Position numbers and translations under genes: made by a program
DNA from: an uncultured Ideonella sp.
GTDB lineage: Bacteria > Pseudomonadota > Gammaproteobacteria > Burkholderiales > Burkholderiaceae
Direction of reading: 5' to 3'
Length of the DNA: 16,694 bases
Assembly: GCA_946479475.1 (NCBI GenBank)
Contig: CAMLGG010000102.1
Span: 1-16,694 of the forward strand
The notes under the pieces: model-generated
The model's database searches: none
What the model saw: the letters and a program-made list of their open reading frames with translations, nothing else
What the model was told of the DNA's origin: nothing
In this document: one piece after another, positions 1 to 8,744 of the stretch
How the letters are laid out: each line of letters opens with the position of its first letter
How positions within the stretch are numbered: position 1 is the first letter of the stretch

Positions 1-1
1 C

Positions 2-409
2 GCGGCGCCGCCCGCGCCCGTGAGCCCGCCGCCGGCCCCGCCCACCCCGGCGGCGCAGGCCTTCCCCAACGACGAGCCCATGCCGGGCACGGCCCCGCCC
101 GGCCGCGTACCGCGGGTGGGGACGGGCGTGCCCGTCGAAGGGCAGGAGACCCGGGCCGCCGGCCCCAGCACCTTCCGGCTCGTCGGCACCCCGCAGCGCG
201 ACCCGGCGACCCTGCGCAGCCAGGCGACGAAGCTGCAGTCCGTCCTCTCCTCCATGGGCCAGTCGGGCGCTCGCCTGCGCATGGACGTGATCGGGACCCC
301 GGAGGGCGACGCCCTCTCCGTCGGCCCCTTGTCCGACCAGGCCGAGGCGGAGCGCATCGCCCGGCGCCTGGCCGCCCGCGGCATCACCCTGAAGATCACC
401 GAGCAGTAG
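2..409 (+). CDS. SPOR-domain protein, 3' part only
   Basis: The reading frame is open from base 2 and ends at a TAG at 407-409, so only the C-terminal part (about 135 residues) is present and the true start lies upstream of the window. The visible part begins with a Pro/Ala-rich linker (about 45 residues). A compact C-terminal segment follows, from [10 protein letters not shown] to the final ITEQ, with the alternating strand/helix pattern of a SPOR domain (about 75 residues). SPOR domains bind denuded peptidoglycan, and such proteins are usually anchored in the inner membrane by an N-terminal helix, here out of view. They often act in cell division or wall remodelling. The call rests on fold pattern and domain order (Pro-rich linker then SPOR), without a search. 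No functional link to the downstream vitamin genes is apparent. Confidence 0.72.
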   Translation, partial: AAPPAPVSPPPAPPTPAAQAFPNDEPMPGTAPPGRVPRVGTGVPVEGQETRAAGPSTFRLVGTPQRDPATLRSQATKLQSVLSSMGQSGARLRMDVIGTPEGDALSVGPLSDQAEAERIARRLAARGITLKITEQ

Positions 410-552
410 GCAACGCCCTGCCGGCGGTGCCGAGCGGGGCCCGGCCGAAAGTGGCAGAGTGCGAGCCGGGCGTCCACACCGTTCGCCAACACCGAGCGCC
501 GTCTGGGGGCAAGCCTCGGCGGCCCGTCAGGCGTTGCAGGCAGAATGCGCCC

Positions 553-571
553 CTTGCTGCGTCGCAGCAAG
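553..571 (+). other. Perfect 8-bp hairpin in the panB leader
   Basis: CTTGCTGC (553-560) and GCAGCAAG (564-571) are perfect reverse complements separated by GTC. The hairpin lies in the 202-nt gap (410-611) between the SPOR gene and panB. No run of T follows, so a classical intrinsic terminator is not supported. It could be a weak terminator for the upstream gene, a leader structure 40 nt before panB, or chance. Apart from this hairpin I see no convincing promoter, riboswitch or coding sequence in 410-611. Confidence 0.45.
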
Positions 572-611
572 CTGGGTTCCCGCCCGCGCCGTCCGTCTCA
601 CCCGCCCGACC

Positions 612-1478
612 ATGAGTGTCCACTCCGCGCCCGCCGACAACACCCCGGCCACCCGCCCCGCGATGACCCTGCCGCGCCTGCGCGAGGCGGCGGCCCGGGG
701 CGAGAAGCTGACGATGCTGACCGCCTACGACGCCACTTTCGCCCGGGTGCTGGATGAAGCCGGCGTCGAGATCCTGCTGGTGGGCGATTCGCTGGGCAAC
801 GTGATCCAGGGCGAGGCCAGCACGCTGCCGGTCACGGTCGAGCAGATGGCCTACCACACCCGGGCCGTGGCCCAGGGCAAGCGCGGCGCCTTCCTGATCA
901 CCGACATGCCCTTCGGCAGCTACGAGTCCAGCCCCGAGCTGGCCTTCGCCTCGGCGGTGGCGCTCATGCGGGCCGGCGCGCAGATGGTCAAGCTCGAAGG
1001 GGGCGGCTATACCGCCGAGACGGTGCGCTTCCTCGTCGAGCGCGGCATCCCGGTGTGCGCCCACCTGGGCCTGACGCCCCAGCGCGTGCACGCGATCGGG
1101 GGCTACCGGGTGCAGGGCCGCGACGAGGCCGCGGCGCAGGTCCTGGTGGACGACGCCACCGCGCTGGCCGAGGCCGGCGCCGCGATGCTCGTGCTCGAGC
1201 TGGTGCCTTCGGCGCTGGCGCGCCGCATCACCGAGCAGCTGCCGCAGCTGATGACCATCGGCATCGGAGCCGGCGCGGGCACCACCGGCCAGGTGCTGGT
1301 CCTGCACGACATGCTCGGCCTGACCTCGGGCAAGCGGCCCCGCTTCGTGCGCGACTTCACCCGCGTGCCGGGCAGCGCTCCCGACGCGCCGGGCCTCGGC
1401 ATCGCGCAGGCCGTGTCGGCCTACGTCGCCGCGGTGAAGGACGGCAGCTTCCCCGACGAAGCCGTCCACGGCTACTGA
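612..1478 (+). CDS. panB: 3-methyl-2-oxobutanoate hydroxymethyltransferase (PanB)
   Basis: PanB transfers a hydroxymethyl group from 5,10-methylene-tetrahydrofolate to 3-methyl-2-oxobutanoate, giving ketopantoate, the first committed step of pantothenate synthesis in the cytoplasm. The 288-residue product has the family's normal length plus about 15 extra N-terminal residues. Visible hallmarks are [10 protein letters not shown] (about 35-44), [10 protein letters not shown] with metal-binding Asp59, ITDMPFGSY with Asp98, VKLEGG with Lys127, the VLELVPS segment with likely catalytic Glu196, and [17 protein letters not shown]. The family often has Asp before GQ in that last motif, where this protein has Thr. 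The ATG at 612 was chosen because an upstream extension would be non-homologous; another ATG at 663 (residue 18) is possible. Neither has a clear Shine-Dalgarno. It is the first gene of the pan/bio cluster, with panC following after 102 nt. Confidence 0.96.
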   Translation: MSVHSAPADNTPATRPAMTLPRLREAAARGEKLTMLTAYDATFARVLDEAGVEILLVGDSLGNVIQGEASTLPVTVEQMAYHTRAVAQGKRGAFLITDMPFGSYESSPELAFASAVALMRAGAQMVKLEGGGYTAETVRFLVERGIPVCAHLGLTPQRVHAIGGYRVQGRDEAAAQVLVDDATALAEAGAAMLVLELVPSALARRITEQLPQLMTIGIGAGAGTTGQVLVLHDMLGLTSGKRPRFVRDFTRVPGSAPDAPGLGIAQAVSAYVAAVKDGSFPDEAVHGY

Positions 1479-2420
<942 letters not shown>

Positions 2421-2422
2421 CC

Positions 2423-3442
2423 ATGACCGAAGTGACGACCTCCGAACAACCGGTGCGCGTGCACCGCGCCCCCAAGCCTGCCGACGCGGCCCCGAACGCA
2501 CGCTGGAAGGTCGCCGAGATCGAGGCGCTGTTCGCGCTGCCGCTGACCGAGCTGGTGCACCGCGCGCAGCTGGTGCACCGCGAGCATTTCGACCCGGCCG
2601 AGGTCGAGCTGGCCACGCTGCTGTCGATCAAGACCGGCGGCTGCCCGGAGGACTGCGGCTACTGCCCGCAGTCGGTGCACTACGACACCGGCGTCGAGGC
2701 CGGCAAGCTGATGGATGCCGGCGCCGTGCGCGAGGCCGCCGAGGCGGCCAAGGCCGCGGGCGCGACCCGCTTCTGCATGGGCGCCGCCTGGCGCGAGCCC
2801 AAGGACCGCGACATCGAGAAGGTCGCCGAGCTGGTGCGCGAGGTGAAGTCGATCGGCCTGGAGGCCTGCTGCACGCTGGGCATGCTGAGCGAGGGCCAGG
2901 CCCGGACGCTCAAGGGCGCGGGGCTGGATTACTACAACCACAACCTCGACACCGCGCCCGAGGCCTACGGCCGCATCATCACCACGCGCGACTACCAGGA
3001 CCGCCTCGACACGCTGGACCACGTCCGCGCGGCCGGCATGTCGGTCTGCTGCGGCGGCATCGTCGGCATGGGCGAGAGCCGGGCCGAGCGCGCCGCGCTG
3101 ATCGCCCAGCTGGCCAACCTCGATCCCTATCCCGAGTCGGTGCCGATCAACGAGCTGGTCCGTGTCGAGGGCACGCCGCTGGCCGGAACCGAGAAGATCG
3201 ACCCGTTCGAGTTCGTGCGCACCATCGCCGTGGCCCGCATCACCATGCCCCGGGCGCGCGTGCGCCTCTCGGCCGGCCGCCAGCAGATGGATGAAGCGCT
3301 GCAGGCGCTGTGCTTCGTCGCGGGCGCCAACTCCATCTTCTACGGCGAAAAGCTGCTGACCACCGGCAACCCGGAGGTCGAGCGCGATCGCGCGCTGCTG
3401 GCCCGCCTGGGCCTGCGCGCACGCCACGCCCTGCACGGCTGA
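2423..3442 (+). CDS. bioB: Biotin synthase (BioB)
   Basis: BioB is a radical-SAM enzyme that inserts sulfur into dethiobiotin to form biotin, the last step of the pathway. The 339-residue protein is full length. The radical-SAM cluster motif CPEDCGYC supplies Cys74, Cys78 and Cys81 for the [4Fe-4S] cluster. Further family blocks are LLSIKTGGC before it, [50 protein letters not shown] and [11 protein letters not shown], which contains the Arg that ligates the [2Fe-2S] cluster. The ATG at 2423 lies 2 nt after the panC stop. A GTG at 2414 in the same frame would overlap panC and is less likely. About 28 poorly conserved residues precede the core ([11 protein letters not shown]), typical of betaproteobacterial BioB. 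Placement directly behind panC ties biotin and pantothenate synthesis to one transcript. Confidence 0.97.
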   Translation: MTEVTTSEQPVRVHRAPKPADAAPNARWKVAEIEALFALPLTELVHRAQLVHREHFDPAEVELATLLSIKTGGCPEDCGYCPQSVHYDTGVEAGKLMDAGAVREAAEAAKAAGATRFCMGAAWREPKDRDIEKVAELVREVKSIGLEACCTLGMLSEGQARTLKGAGLDYYNHNLDTAPEAYGRIITTRDYQDRLDTLDHVRAAGMSVCCGGIVGMGESRAERAALIAQLANLDPYPESVPINELVRVEGTPLAGTEKIDPFEFVRTIAVARITMPRARVRLSAGRQQMDEALQALCFVAGANSIFYGEKLLTTGNPEVERDRALLARLGLRARHALHG

Positions 3443-3465
3443 GCGCCGCACGCCCGGGGGCTGGG

Positions 3466-4395
3466 ATGCAGGCGCTGCACCTTCGCACGCCGCTGGTGGC
3501 ATCGGCCGCGCTCACGCGCTCGCTGGGCGGCCGCCGCGCCTGGCTGAAGCTGGAGTCGCTGCAGCCGCCGGGCTCGTTCAAGATCCGCGGCATCGGACAC
3601 GCCTGCCAGGCGCATCGCGAGCGCGGGGCGCGTCGTTTCGTCTCTTCGTCGGGTGGCAACGCCGGCCTGGCGGTGGCCTACGCCGGCCGCCGCCTCGGAT
3701 TGCCGGTGCGGGTCGTGGTGCCCACCAGCAGCACCGCCCGGGCCCGCGAGCTGCTGGCCGACGAGGGCGCCGAGGTCACGGTGCACGGCGACTCCTGGCA
3801 GGAGGCCAACGCGCTGGCGCAGTCGCTGCTGGGGCCGGAAGACGCCTTCATCCACCCCTTCGACGACCCGCTGCTGTGGGAAGGCCACGCGAGCCTGGTC
3901 GACGAAGTCGCCGCGGCCGGCGTGAAGCCCGGCGGCGTGCTGGTGGCGGTGGGCGGCGGCGGCCTGCTGGCCGGCGTCATCCAGGGCCTGCAGCGCAACG
4001 GCTTCGGCGAGGTGCCGGTCTTCGCGGTGGAGACCGAGGGCGCGGCCTCGCTGCATGCGGCGCTGGAGGCGGGTGAGCGGGTGACCCTGCCGGCGATCAC
4101 CTCCATCGCCACTTCGCTGGGCGCCAAGCAGGTCTGCCAGCGCGCCTTCGACCTGGCACGCTCCCATCCGCTGAGCTCGCTGGTGGTCAGCGACGCCGAG
4201 GCGGTCGGTGCCAGCGTCCGTTTCATGGACGACCACCGCCTCGTGGTCGAGCCTGCCTGCGGCGCCGCGCTGGCACCGGCCTACGCCGCGCATCCCGCCC
4301 TGGCCGGCCTGGACGACCTGCTGGTCGTCGTCTGCGGCGGCGCCACCGCGACCGCGGCGCAGCTGCTGGCCTGGTCGGCATCCCTTTCCCGTTAG
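3466..4395 (+). CDS. PLP-dependent serine/threonine dehydratase-like enzyme
   Basis: This is a 309-residue fold-type II PLP enzyme of the L-serine dehydratase (SDS/CHA1-like) group, which deaminates serine to pyruvate or threonine to 2-oxobutanoate. PPGSFKIRG carries the likely PLP Schiff-base Lys39. SSGGNAGLA (about 61-69) and the glycine loop VAVGGGGLLAGV (about 160-171) hold the cofactor phosphate. FDDPLLWEGHAS, VEPACGAAL and the C-terminal VVVCGGATA match the SDS pattern closely, and there is no ACT regulatory domain. The ATG at 3466 follows a G-rich stretch and gives a normal N-terminus. It lies 23 nt after bioB and 30 nt before panD, so it is probably co-transcribed with both. Its role there is not established. 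It could supply or drain a precursor (serine for folate one-carbon units used by PanB, or 2-oxobutanoate), or be a passenger. Substrate specificity cannot be read from sequence. Confidence 0.85.
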   Translation: MQALHLRTPLVASAALTRSLGGRRAWLKLESLQPPGSFKIRGIGHACQAHRERGARRFVSSSGGNAGLAVAYAGRRLGLPVRVVVPTSSTARARELLADEGAEVTVHGDSWQEANALAQSLLGPEDAFIHPFDDPLLWEGHASLVDEVAAAGVKPGGVLVAVGGGGLLAGVIQGLQRNGFGEVPVFAVETEGAASLHAALEAGERVTLPAITSIATSLGAKQVCQRAFDLARSHPLSSLVVSDAEAVGASVRFMDDHRLVVEPACGAALAPAYAAHPALAGLDDLLVVVCGGATATAAQLLAWSASLSR

Positions 4396-4425
4396 TCCCT
4401 TGCGGCCCGAGGCCGCCTTGCTGTC

Positions 4426-4827
4426 ATGTTCAAGACCTTTCTGCACGCCAAGATCCACCGCGCCACGGTGACCCACTGCGAGCTGCACTACGAGGGCTCC
4501 TGCGGCATCGACCAGGACCTGCTGGATGCCAGCGGCATCCGCGCGAACGAGCAGGTGCACATCTGGAACGTCAGCAACGGCGAGCGATTCATCACCTACG
4601 CCATCTCTTCGCCGCGCGGCTCGGGCGTGATCTCGCTGAACGGCTCGGCGGCGCGCCGCGCGAGCGTGGGCGACCTGGTCATCATCGCGGCCTTCGCCTC
4701 CGTGCACGACGACAAGGTCGACGAGCACGTGCCGAAGCTGGTGTTCGTCGATGGCGCCAACCGGATCGCCGAGGTGCGGCACCAGCCGGCCGGCCCGCAG
4801 GCGGGCGTGGAGCCGGACGAGGCGTGA
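4426..4827 (+). CDS. panD: Aspartate 1-decarboxylase precursor (PanD)
   Basis: PanD decarboxylates aspartate to beta-alanine, the amine substrate of PanC. It is made as a proenzyme that cleaves itself between Gly24 and Ser25, and Ser25 becomes the pyruvoyl cofactor. The sequence shows exactly this site, YEGSCGI with Gly24-Ser25, together with Lys9 (HAKIHRA), Arg54 and Tyr58 (ERFITY), the known active-site positions. A typical core ends near [10 protein letters not shown], and a non-conserved tail of about 17 residues closes the 133-residue product. The ATG at 4426 is preceded only weakly by a GAGG about 15 nt upstream. The stop codon shares its last base with the bioA ATG (TGATG), indicating translational coupling between a pantothenate gene and a biotin gene. 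Maturation helpers of the PanM/PanZ type are not in the window. Confidence 0.97.
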   Translation: MFKTFLHAKIHRATVTHCELHYEGSCGIDQDLLDASGIRANEQVHIWNVSNGERFITYAISSPRGSGVISLNGSAARRASVGDLVIIAAFASVHDDKVDEHVPKLVFVDGANRIAEVRHQPAGPQAGVEPDEA

Positions 4828-6200
4828 TGGGTTTGAACGACGAATGGCGCCGCCGCAGCCTGGCGGCCGTCTGGCATCCGTGCACGCAGATGAAGCTGCA
4901 CGATGCCCTGCACGCCCAGCCGCTGATCCCGGTGGCCCGCGCCGAGGGCGTCTGGCTGCACGACCACGAAGGCCGGCGCTACCTCGACGGCATCAGCTCC
5001 TGGTGGGTCAACCTCTTCGGCCACAACCACCCGGCCATCCGCGCGGCGCTGGTCGAGCAGTTGAACACGCTGGACCACGTGATGCTCGCCGGCTTCACGC
5101 ATGCGCCGGTCGTCGAGCTGTCGGAGCGCCTGTCGGCCCTGACCGGCCTGGGCCACGCCTTCTACGGCAGCGACGGCGCCAGCGCGACGGAGATCGCGTT
5201 GAAGATGAGCGCGCATTTCTGGCGCAACGCCGGCCGTCCCGAGAAATGCAGGTTCGTCGGCATCGCCGGCGGATACCACGGAGAGACCGTCGGCGCGCTC
5301 GCGGTGACCGACATCGCGCTGTTCCGCGAGGCCTATGCGCCGCTGGTGCGCCTGGCCGCGACGGTGACCAGTCCGGATGCCCGGCAGGCGGCGGCCGGTG
5401 AGTCGGCCGCCGACGTAGCCACGCGCGCCGCGGCTTCGCTGGAAGCCTGGCTGAACGAGAACGCGCACGAGACGTCCGCCGTGATCGCCGAACCGCTGGT
5501 CCAGTGCGCCGCCGGCATGGCGATGCACGACGCGTCGTACGTGAAGCGGCTTCGCGAGCTGTGCGACAGGCACGAGGTCCACCTCGTGCTCGACGAGATC
5601 GCGGTCGGCTTCGGCCGCACCGGCACGCTCTTCGCCCATCAGCAAGCCGGCATCCAGCCCGACTTCCTTTGCCTGTCCAAGGGCCTGACCGGAGGGTCGC
5701 TGCCGCTGTCGGCGGTGCTGACGACCGACGCCGTCTACGAGGCCTTCTACGACGACGAGGTGGCGCGGGGCTTCCTGCATTCGCACAGCTACACCGGCAA
5801 CCCGCTCGCCTGCCGCGCGGCGCTGGCGACGCTCGACCTGATCGAGCAGACCGACGTCATCGCGGCCAACCGTCGCACATCCGAGAGGCTGGCCACCCAG
5901 TTCGAACCCGTGTCGAACCACGAGCGCGTCCGGCACGTTCGCCGGCAGGGCATGATCTTCGCCTGGGATGTCGCGACCAGCCTGCCGGACTTCGCGCGCC
6001 GCTACGCCCGCCATGCCCTCGCGCAAGGCTTGCTGCTGCGGCCGATAGGCAACACGCTCTACGCGATGCCGCCCTACGTCATCGACGAAGCCGACGGCGA
6101 GCAGCTGGCGCGTGGGGCGTTGGCAGCGCTCGAAGCGACGCTGGCGGAAGAGCAGGGCCGCGGGCCGGCGTCCGAAAGAGGTGTCGTCGATGGCGTCTGA
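4827..6200 (+). CDS. bioA: Adenosylmethionine-8-amino-7-oxononanoate aminotransferase (BioA)
   Basis: BioA transfers an amino group from S-adenosylmethionine to 8-amino-7-oxononanoate (KAPA), giving 7,8-diaminononanoate (DAPA). The 457-residue protein is a class III PLP aminotransferase. WHPCTQM (16-22) and GISSWWVN with Trp59-Trp60 are BioA-specific substrate-site motifs. YGSDGASATEIALKM binds the cofactor phosphate, VLDEIAVGFGRTG contains the PLP-contacting Asp256, and CLSKGLTGG carries the Schiff-base Lys285. LLRPIGNTLYAMPPYVI near the C-terminus contains the carboxylate-binding Arg. The ATG at 4827 overlaps the panD stop by one base and has ACGAGG just upstream (4817-4822). A GTG one codon earlier is a less likely start. 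The C-terminal 20 or so residues are non-conserved and overlap the start of bioD by 11 nt. Confidence 0.96.
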   Translation: MGLNDEWRRRSLAAVWHPCTQMKLHDALHAQPLIPVARAEGVWLHDHEGRRYLDGISSWWVNLFGHNHPAIRAALVEQLNTLDHVMLAGFTHAPVVELSERLSALTGLGHAFYGSDGASATEIALKMSAHFWRNAGRPEKCRFVGIAGGYHGETVGALAVTDIALFREAYAPLVRLAATVTSPDARQAAAGESAADVATRAAASLEAWLNENAHETSAVIAEPLVQCAAGMAMHDASYVKRLRELCDRHEVHLVLDEIAVGFGRTGTLFAHQQAGIQPDFLCLSKGLTGGSLPLSAVLTTDAVYEAFYDDEVARGFLHSHSYTGNPLACRAALATLDLIEQTDVIAANRRTSERLATQFEPVSNHERVRHVRRQGMIFAWDVATSLPDFARRYARHALAQGLLLRPIGNTLYAMPPYVIDEADGEQLARGALAALEATLAEEQGRGPASERGVVDGV

Positions 6201-6867
6201 GGTCTTCTTCGTCACCGGCACCGACACCGGTGTCGGCAAGACGCTGTGCAGCGCCGCGCTGCTGCATGCGCTCGCCGGGCGCCACGGCCGCGTGGTCGGC
6301 ATGAAGCCGGTGGCCGCCGGGCTGATCGAGCACGAAGGCCGGTGGGCCAGCGAGGACGTGCTGGCCTTGCGCGCGGCCTCCACGCTGGCCGTCCCGCCGG
6401 AGCTGGACAATCCGGTCGCGCTGCCGGAGCCCTTGTCGCCGCACCTCGCCGCACGCCGCGCCGGCGTGGTCGTCCGCGTTGCCGACCTGCTCACGCCCGC
6501 GCGCGCACTCGCCTCGATCGCCGATGCCCTGGTCGTCGAAGGCGCCGGCGGCTGGCGCGTGCCGCTGAACGACGAGGGCGAGACCCTCGCCGACCTGGCG
6601 CGCGAGCTTGCTGCGCCGGTGATCATGGTCGTCGGCCTGCGCCTGGGCTGCCTGAACCACGCGGTGCTGACGGCCGAGGCCATCCGCGGCGACGGCCTGC
6701 GGCTGGCGGGCTGGATCGCCAACCGGATCGATCCTCACATGGCTTGCGCCGACGAGAACCTCGCCACGCTGAGGGAGCTGCTGGGCGCTCCGCTGCTGGG
6801 AGACGTGGCTTGGTCCGCCTCGCCGGATGCTCGTCAGATTGAACTCGAACTTTCCCTTCTTGCATGA
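6190..6867 (+). CDS. bioD: Dethiobiotin synthetase (BioD)
   Basis: BioD uses ATP and CO2 to close the ureido ring of DAPA, giving dethiobiotin, the substrate of BioB. The 225-residue length is normal. The N-terminal P-loop GTDTGVGKT spans residues 10-18 with Lys17. MKPVAAG follows with Lys39, then LSPHLAA, VVEGAGGWRVPL (a metal-binding Glu in the family) and GWIANRIDP. The start was set at the ATG at 6190, with AAAGAGG (6175-6181) 8 nt upstream, so the gene begins inside the last 11 nt of bioA. The stop overlaps the bioF start as ATGA. Both junctions suggest coupled translation of bioA, bioD and bioF. Confidence 0.96.
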   Translation: MASEVFFVTGTDTGVGKTLCSAALLHALAGRHGRVVGMKPVAAGLIEHEGRWASEDVLALRAASTLAVPPELDNPVALPEPLSPHLAARRAGVVVRVADLLTPARALASIADALVVEGAGGWRVPLNDEGETLADLARELAAPVIMVVGLRLGCLNHAVLTAEAIRGDGLRLAGWIANRIDPHMACADENLATLRELLGAPLLGDVAWSASPDARQIELELSLLA

Positions 6868-8072
6868 CCTGGCTCGATGAATTCGACGGCCGTCTGGCCG
6901 AACTGGACGCAGCCCACCTGACCCGCACCCGTCGTGTGGTGGTGCCTCAGGCCGGTGCGCGCATGAACGTGAACGGCCGCTCGATGCTGGCCTTCTGCAG
7001 CAACGACTACCTGGGCCTGGCGGGCCACCCGGCCTTGAAGGAGCCGGTGCGCGCCGCGGTGGACACCTACGGCGTCGGCGCCGGCTCCTCGCCGATGGTC
7101 AGCGGCTATAGCGCCGCCAACGCCGCGCTGGAGGAGGAGCTCGCAGCGTTCGTGCAATTGCCGCGTGCGCTGTACTTCTACGCCGGCTTCGCGACGAACG
7201 CGAGCATCGTGCCGGCGCTCGTCGGCCAGGGCGATGCGATCTTCTCCGACGCGCTCAACCACGCCTGCCTGATCGACGGCTCGCGCCTGTCCAAGGCGAT
7301 CATCCACCGCTTCGACCATGCCGACCTGGCTGCGCTCGACGCACAGCTGGCCGCCGAGCCCGCACGCCGCAAGCTCATCATCAGCGACGCGGTCTTCAGC
7401 ATGGACGGGGACGTGGCGGACATCCCCGCGTTGCTGGCGCTGGCCGAGCGCCACGACGCCCTGCTGCTGCTTGACGACGCCCACGGCTTCGGCCTGCTGG
7501 GCCCTCAGGGCCGTGGCGCGCTCGCGGCGGCCCACCTGGTCGGCAGCAAGGCCTCGCCGCGCGTGCTCTACATGGCCACGCTGGGCAAAGCCCTGGGCGT
7601 TGCGGGCGCCTTCGTCGCCGGGCCGGACCGGCTCGTCGAGTGGCTGCTGCAGAAGACCCGCAGCTACACCTACGCGACCGCGGCGCCGGCGCTGCTGGCC
7701 GAGGCGCTTCGCGCTGCATTGCGTGTCGTGGCCAGCAGCGAGGGCGACGAGCGCCGCGCGCATCTGGATCGCCTCATCGCACGCCTGCGCGATGGCCTGG
7801 CTCCCGGCGCCGACGCCGCGATCGACGCGGCCGGCTGGCGCCTGATGGATTCGGCCACCGCCATCCAGCCGCTGGTCATCGGCGATAACGCCAGCGCCTT
7901 GCGCGTGATGGCCGGCTTGCAGGAAGCCGGCCTCTGGGTGCCCGCCATCCGCCCGCCGACCGTGCCGGCTGGCACCGCGCGCCTGCGCATTGCGCTATCG
8001 GCCAGTCACGGACCTTCGGATGTCGATGCCCTGGTGCGGTCGATCCGCAGGGCTTGTCCGATCAGCGACTGA
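6864..8072 (+). CDS. bioF: 8-amino-7-oxononanoate synthase (BioF)
   Basis: BioF condenses pimeloyl-ACP (or pimeloyl-CoA) with alanine and releases CO2 to give KAPA, the substrate of BioA. The 402-residue protein belongs to the alpha-oxoamine synthase family. Motifs are FCSNDYLGLAGHP, VSGYSAANAALEEELA, ALNHACLIDG (the His that stacks on PLP), FSMDGDVADIP, LLLDDAHGFGLLG, ATLGKALGVAGAFVAG (PLP lysine) and the C-terminal AIRPPTVPAGTARLRI, which closely matches E. coli BioF. In the SGYS block, Ala-Asn replaces the Val-His of E. coli; I make no functional claim for this. The ATG at 6864 overlaps the bioD stop by 4 nt and has no Shine-Dalgarno of its own. It is the last gene of the cluster; the opposite-strand gene ends 3 nt away. 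Confidence 0.96.
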   Translation: MTWLDEFDGRLAELDAAHLTRTRRVVVPQAGARMNVNGRSMLAFCSNDYLGLAGHPALKEPVRAAVDTYGVGAGSSPMVSGYSAANAALEEELAAFVQLPRALYFYAGFATNASIVPALVGQGDAIFSDALNHACLIDGSRLSKAIIHRFDHADLAALDAQLAAEPARRKLIISDAVFSMDGDVADIPALLALAERHDALLLLDDAHGFGLLGPQGRGALAAAHLVGSKASPRVLYMATLGKALGVAGAFVAGPDRLVEWLLQKTRSYTYATAAPALLAEALRAALRVVASSEGDERRAHLDRLIARLRDGLAPGADAAIDAAGWRLMDSATAIQPLVIGDNASALRVMAGLQEAGLWVPAIRPPTVPAGTARLRIALSASHGPSDVDALVRSIRRACPISD

Positions 8073-8075
8073 GGC

Positions 8076-8351
8076 CTACCTTGCCGCGTGCTTGAGCGAC
8101 TTTCTGCTGCGCTTCACCGCGGCATGCGACAGCACTCTCGCCGCTTCCCTGGGAACGAGTCGAGGGCGTCGATTCTTCAAGACGACAAGATACTCCTTGC
8201 CGTCGACAGTGATGCGGAAGTCGGCAGCTTCGGTGCCGGAGGAGCTGCGCGACATTTCAGCCTTGATCCCCTTGATCGCGCCGGTCAGCGGCGCGAAATA
8301 GTCGCGCAGGCTGTCTCCCATCATCCGTCGCAGGTAGGTGCGGGTGCTCAA
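8076..8351 (-). CDS. Small basic protein of unknown function
   Basis: I do not recognise this 91-residue protein. The start is a TTG at 8351, chosen because AAGGAG lies 8 nt upstream on the minus strand and because TTGA overlaps the stop of the preceding small membrane-protein gene, a common coupling arrangement. Without the TTG, an ATG ten codons in would give about 82 residues. The middle part (ADFRITVDGKEYLVVLKNRR) reads like a beta-hairpin. The last third is strongly basic (KNRRPR, VKRSRKSLKHAAR), compatible with nucleic-acid or membrane-phosphate contact, though that is speculation. No signal peptide or membrane helix is seen. Base composition of this region is clearly lower in G+C than the flanking genes, suggesting acquisition from elsewhere. 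Confidence 0.6.
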   Translation of the reverse strand: MSTRTYLRRMMGDSLRDYFAPLTGAIKGIKAEMSRSSSGTEAADFRITVDGKEYLVVLKNRRPRLVPREAARVLSHAAVKRSRKSLKHAAR

Positions 8352-8602
8352 TCGAACATCTCCTTGACCAGCTTCCAGCCGGAAGTCAGGACATAGATGG
8401 CAAATAGTATCAAGTCGCCGATCATGATCGCATGAGCGCCGTATGTCAGTGCAGCCACGGTGAAGCTGCTCACTCCAATGCGATTCAGCGCTGTGGCGCT
8501 CAGGTCCAGCAGGACAGCGACGCCCCCGATAACTACGAAAATGAACGTGCCCAAAGCGATGTGGACCAGCTGATCCTTCACCACTGTCTTGTGATCTGGC
8601 AT
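8348..8602 (-). CDS. Small two-helix membrane protein, unknown function
   Basis: The 84-residue product has two hydrophobic segments, about residues 13-34 (VHIALGTFIF onward) and 46-72 (SFTVAALTYG onward), joined by a short loop with LDLSATALNRIG. Short charged ends suggest both termini lie on the same, probably cytoplasmic, side. The ATG at 8602 has GGAGG 4 nt upstream on the minus strand, one of the best ribosome-binding sites in the window. The gene ends in a 4-nt overlap with the small basic-protein gene, so the two form a mini-operon. I cannot name a family. The layout (small membrane protein plus small basic partner) is seen in many unrelated accessory cassettes and does not by itself indicate a toxin or immunity function. 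Confidence 0.66.
   Translation of the reverse strand: MPDHKTVVKDQLVHIALGTFIFVVIGGVAVLLDLSATALNRIGVSSFTVAALTYGAHAIMIGDLILFAIYVLTSGWKLVKEMFD
8360..8365 (-). promoter_or_regulatory. Strong ribosome-binding site fixing a TTG start
   Basis: On the minus strand the bases read AAGGAG, followed by 8 nt and then TTG at 8351. This near-perfect Shine-Dalgarno lies inside the 3' end of the upstream membrane-protein gene and is the main reason to accept a TTG start for the 91-residue protein. Confidence 0.7.
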
Positions 8603-8625
8603 TCATCCTCCACACGTCGCCAAGC

Positions 8626-8640
8626 CGTACCAATGGTACG
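8626..8640 (-). promoter_or_regulatory. Perfect inverted repeat, candidate operator of the small two-gene operon
   Basis: CGTACC (8626-8631) and GGTACG (8635-8640) are perfect reverse complements around AAT. The repeat lies 24-38 nt upstream of the minus-strand ATG at 8602. On that strand a weak promoter can be read just before it: TTGTCG, 16 nt, then TAACGT, which runs into the repeat. A repressor site overlapping the -10 region is a reasonable reading, but a simple hairpin in the 5' leader is equally possible. Confidence 0.4.
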
Positions 8641-8744
8641 TTAGCTCCAAGGGCGGGATCGACAACTTCAGCTCATTTGCCAGGATTGCATCCGGAGTCC
8701 GTTCTACCGTCGACGCGCCTCGCTCGGAAGACCGCGGCCACCGC

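Noticed and set aside
553..580. Intrinsic terminator after the SPOR gene
   Set aside because: The hairpin is perfect, but it is followed by CTGGGTTCCC, not a T run, so a terminator call is not supported.
8076..8602. Toxin-antitoxin pair
   Set aside because: Size, overlap and low GC are compatible, but neither protein matches a toxin or antitoxin family I recognise, so the label would be a guess.
8352..8633. N-terminal extension of the small basic protein to about 185 residues
   Set aside because: The extension overlaps the two-helix membrane gene in another frame and has no hydrophobic or domain pattern, whereas the TTG at 8351 has a strong ribosome-binding site.
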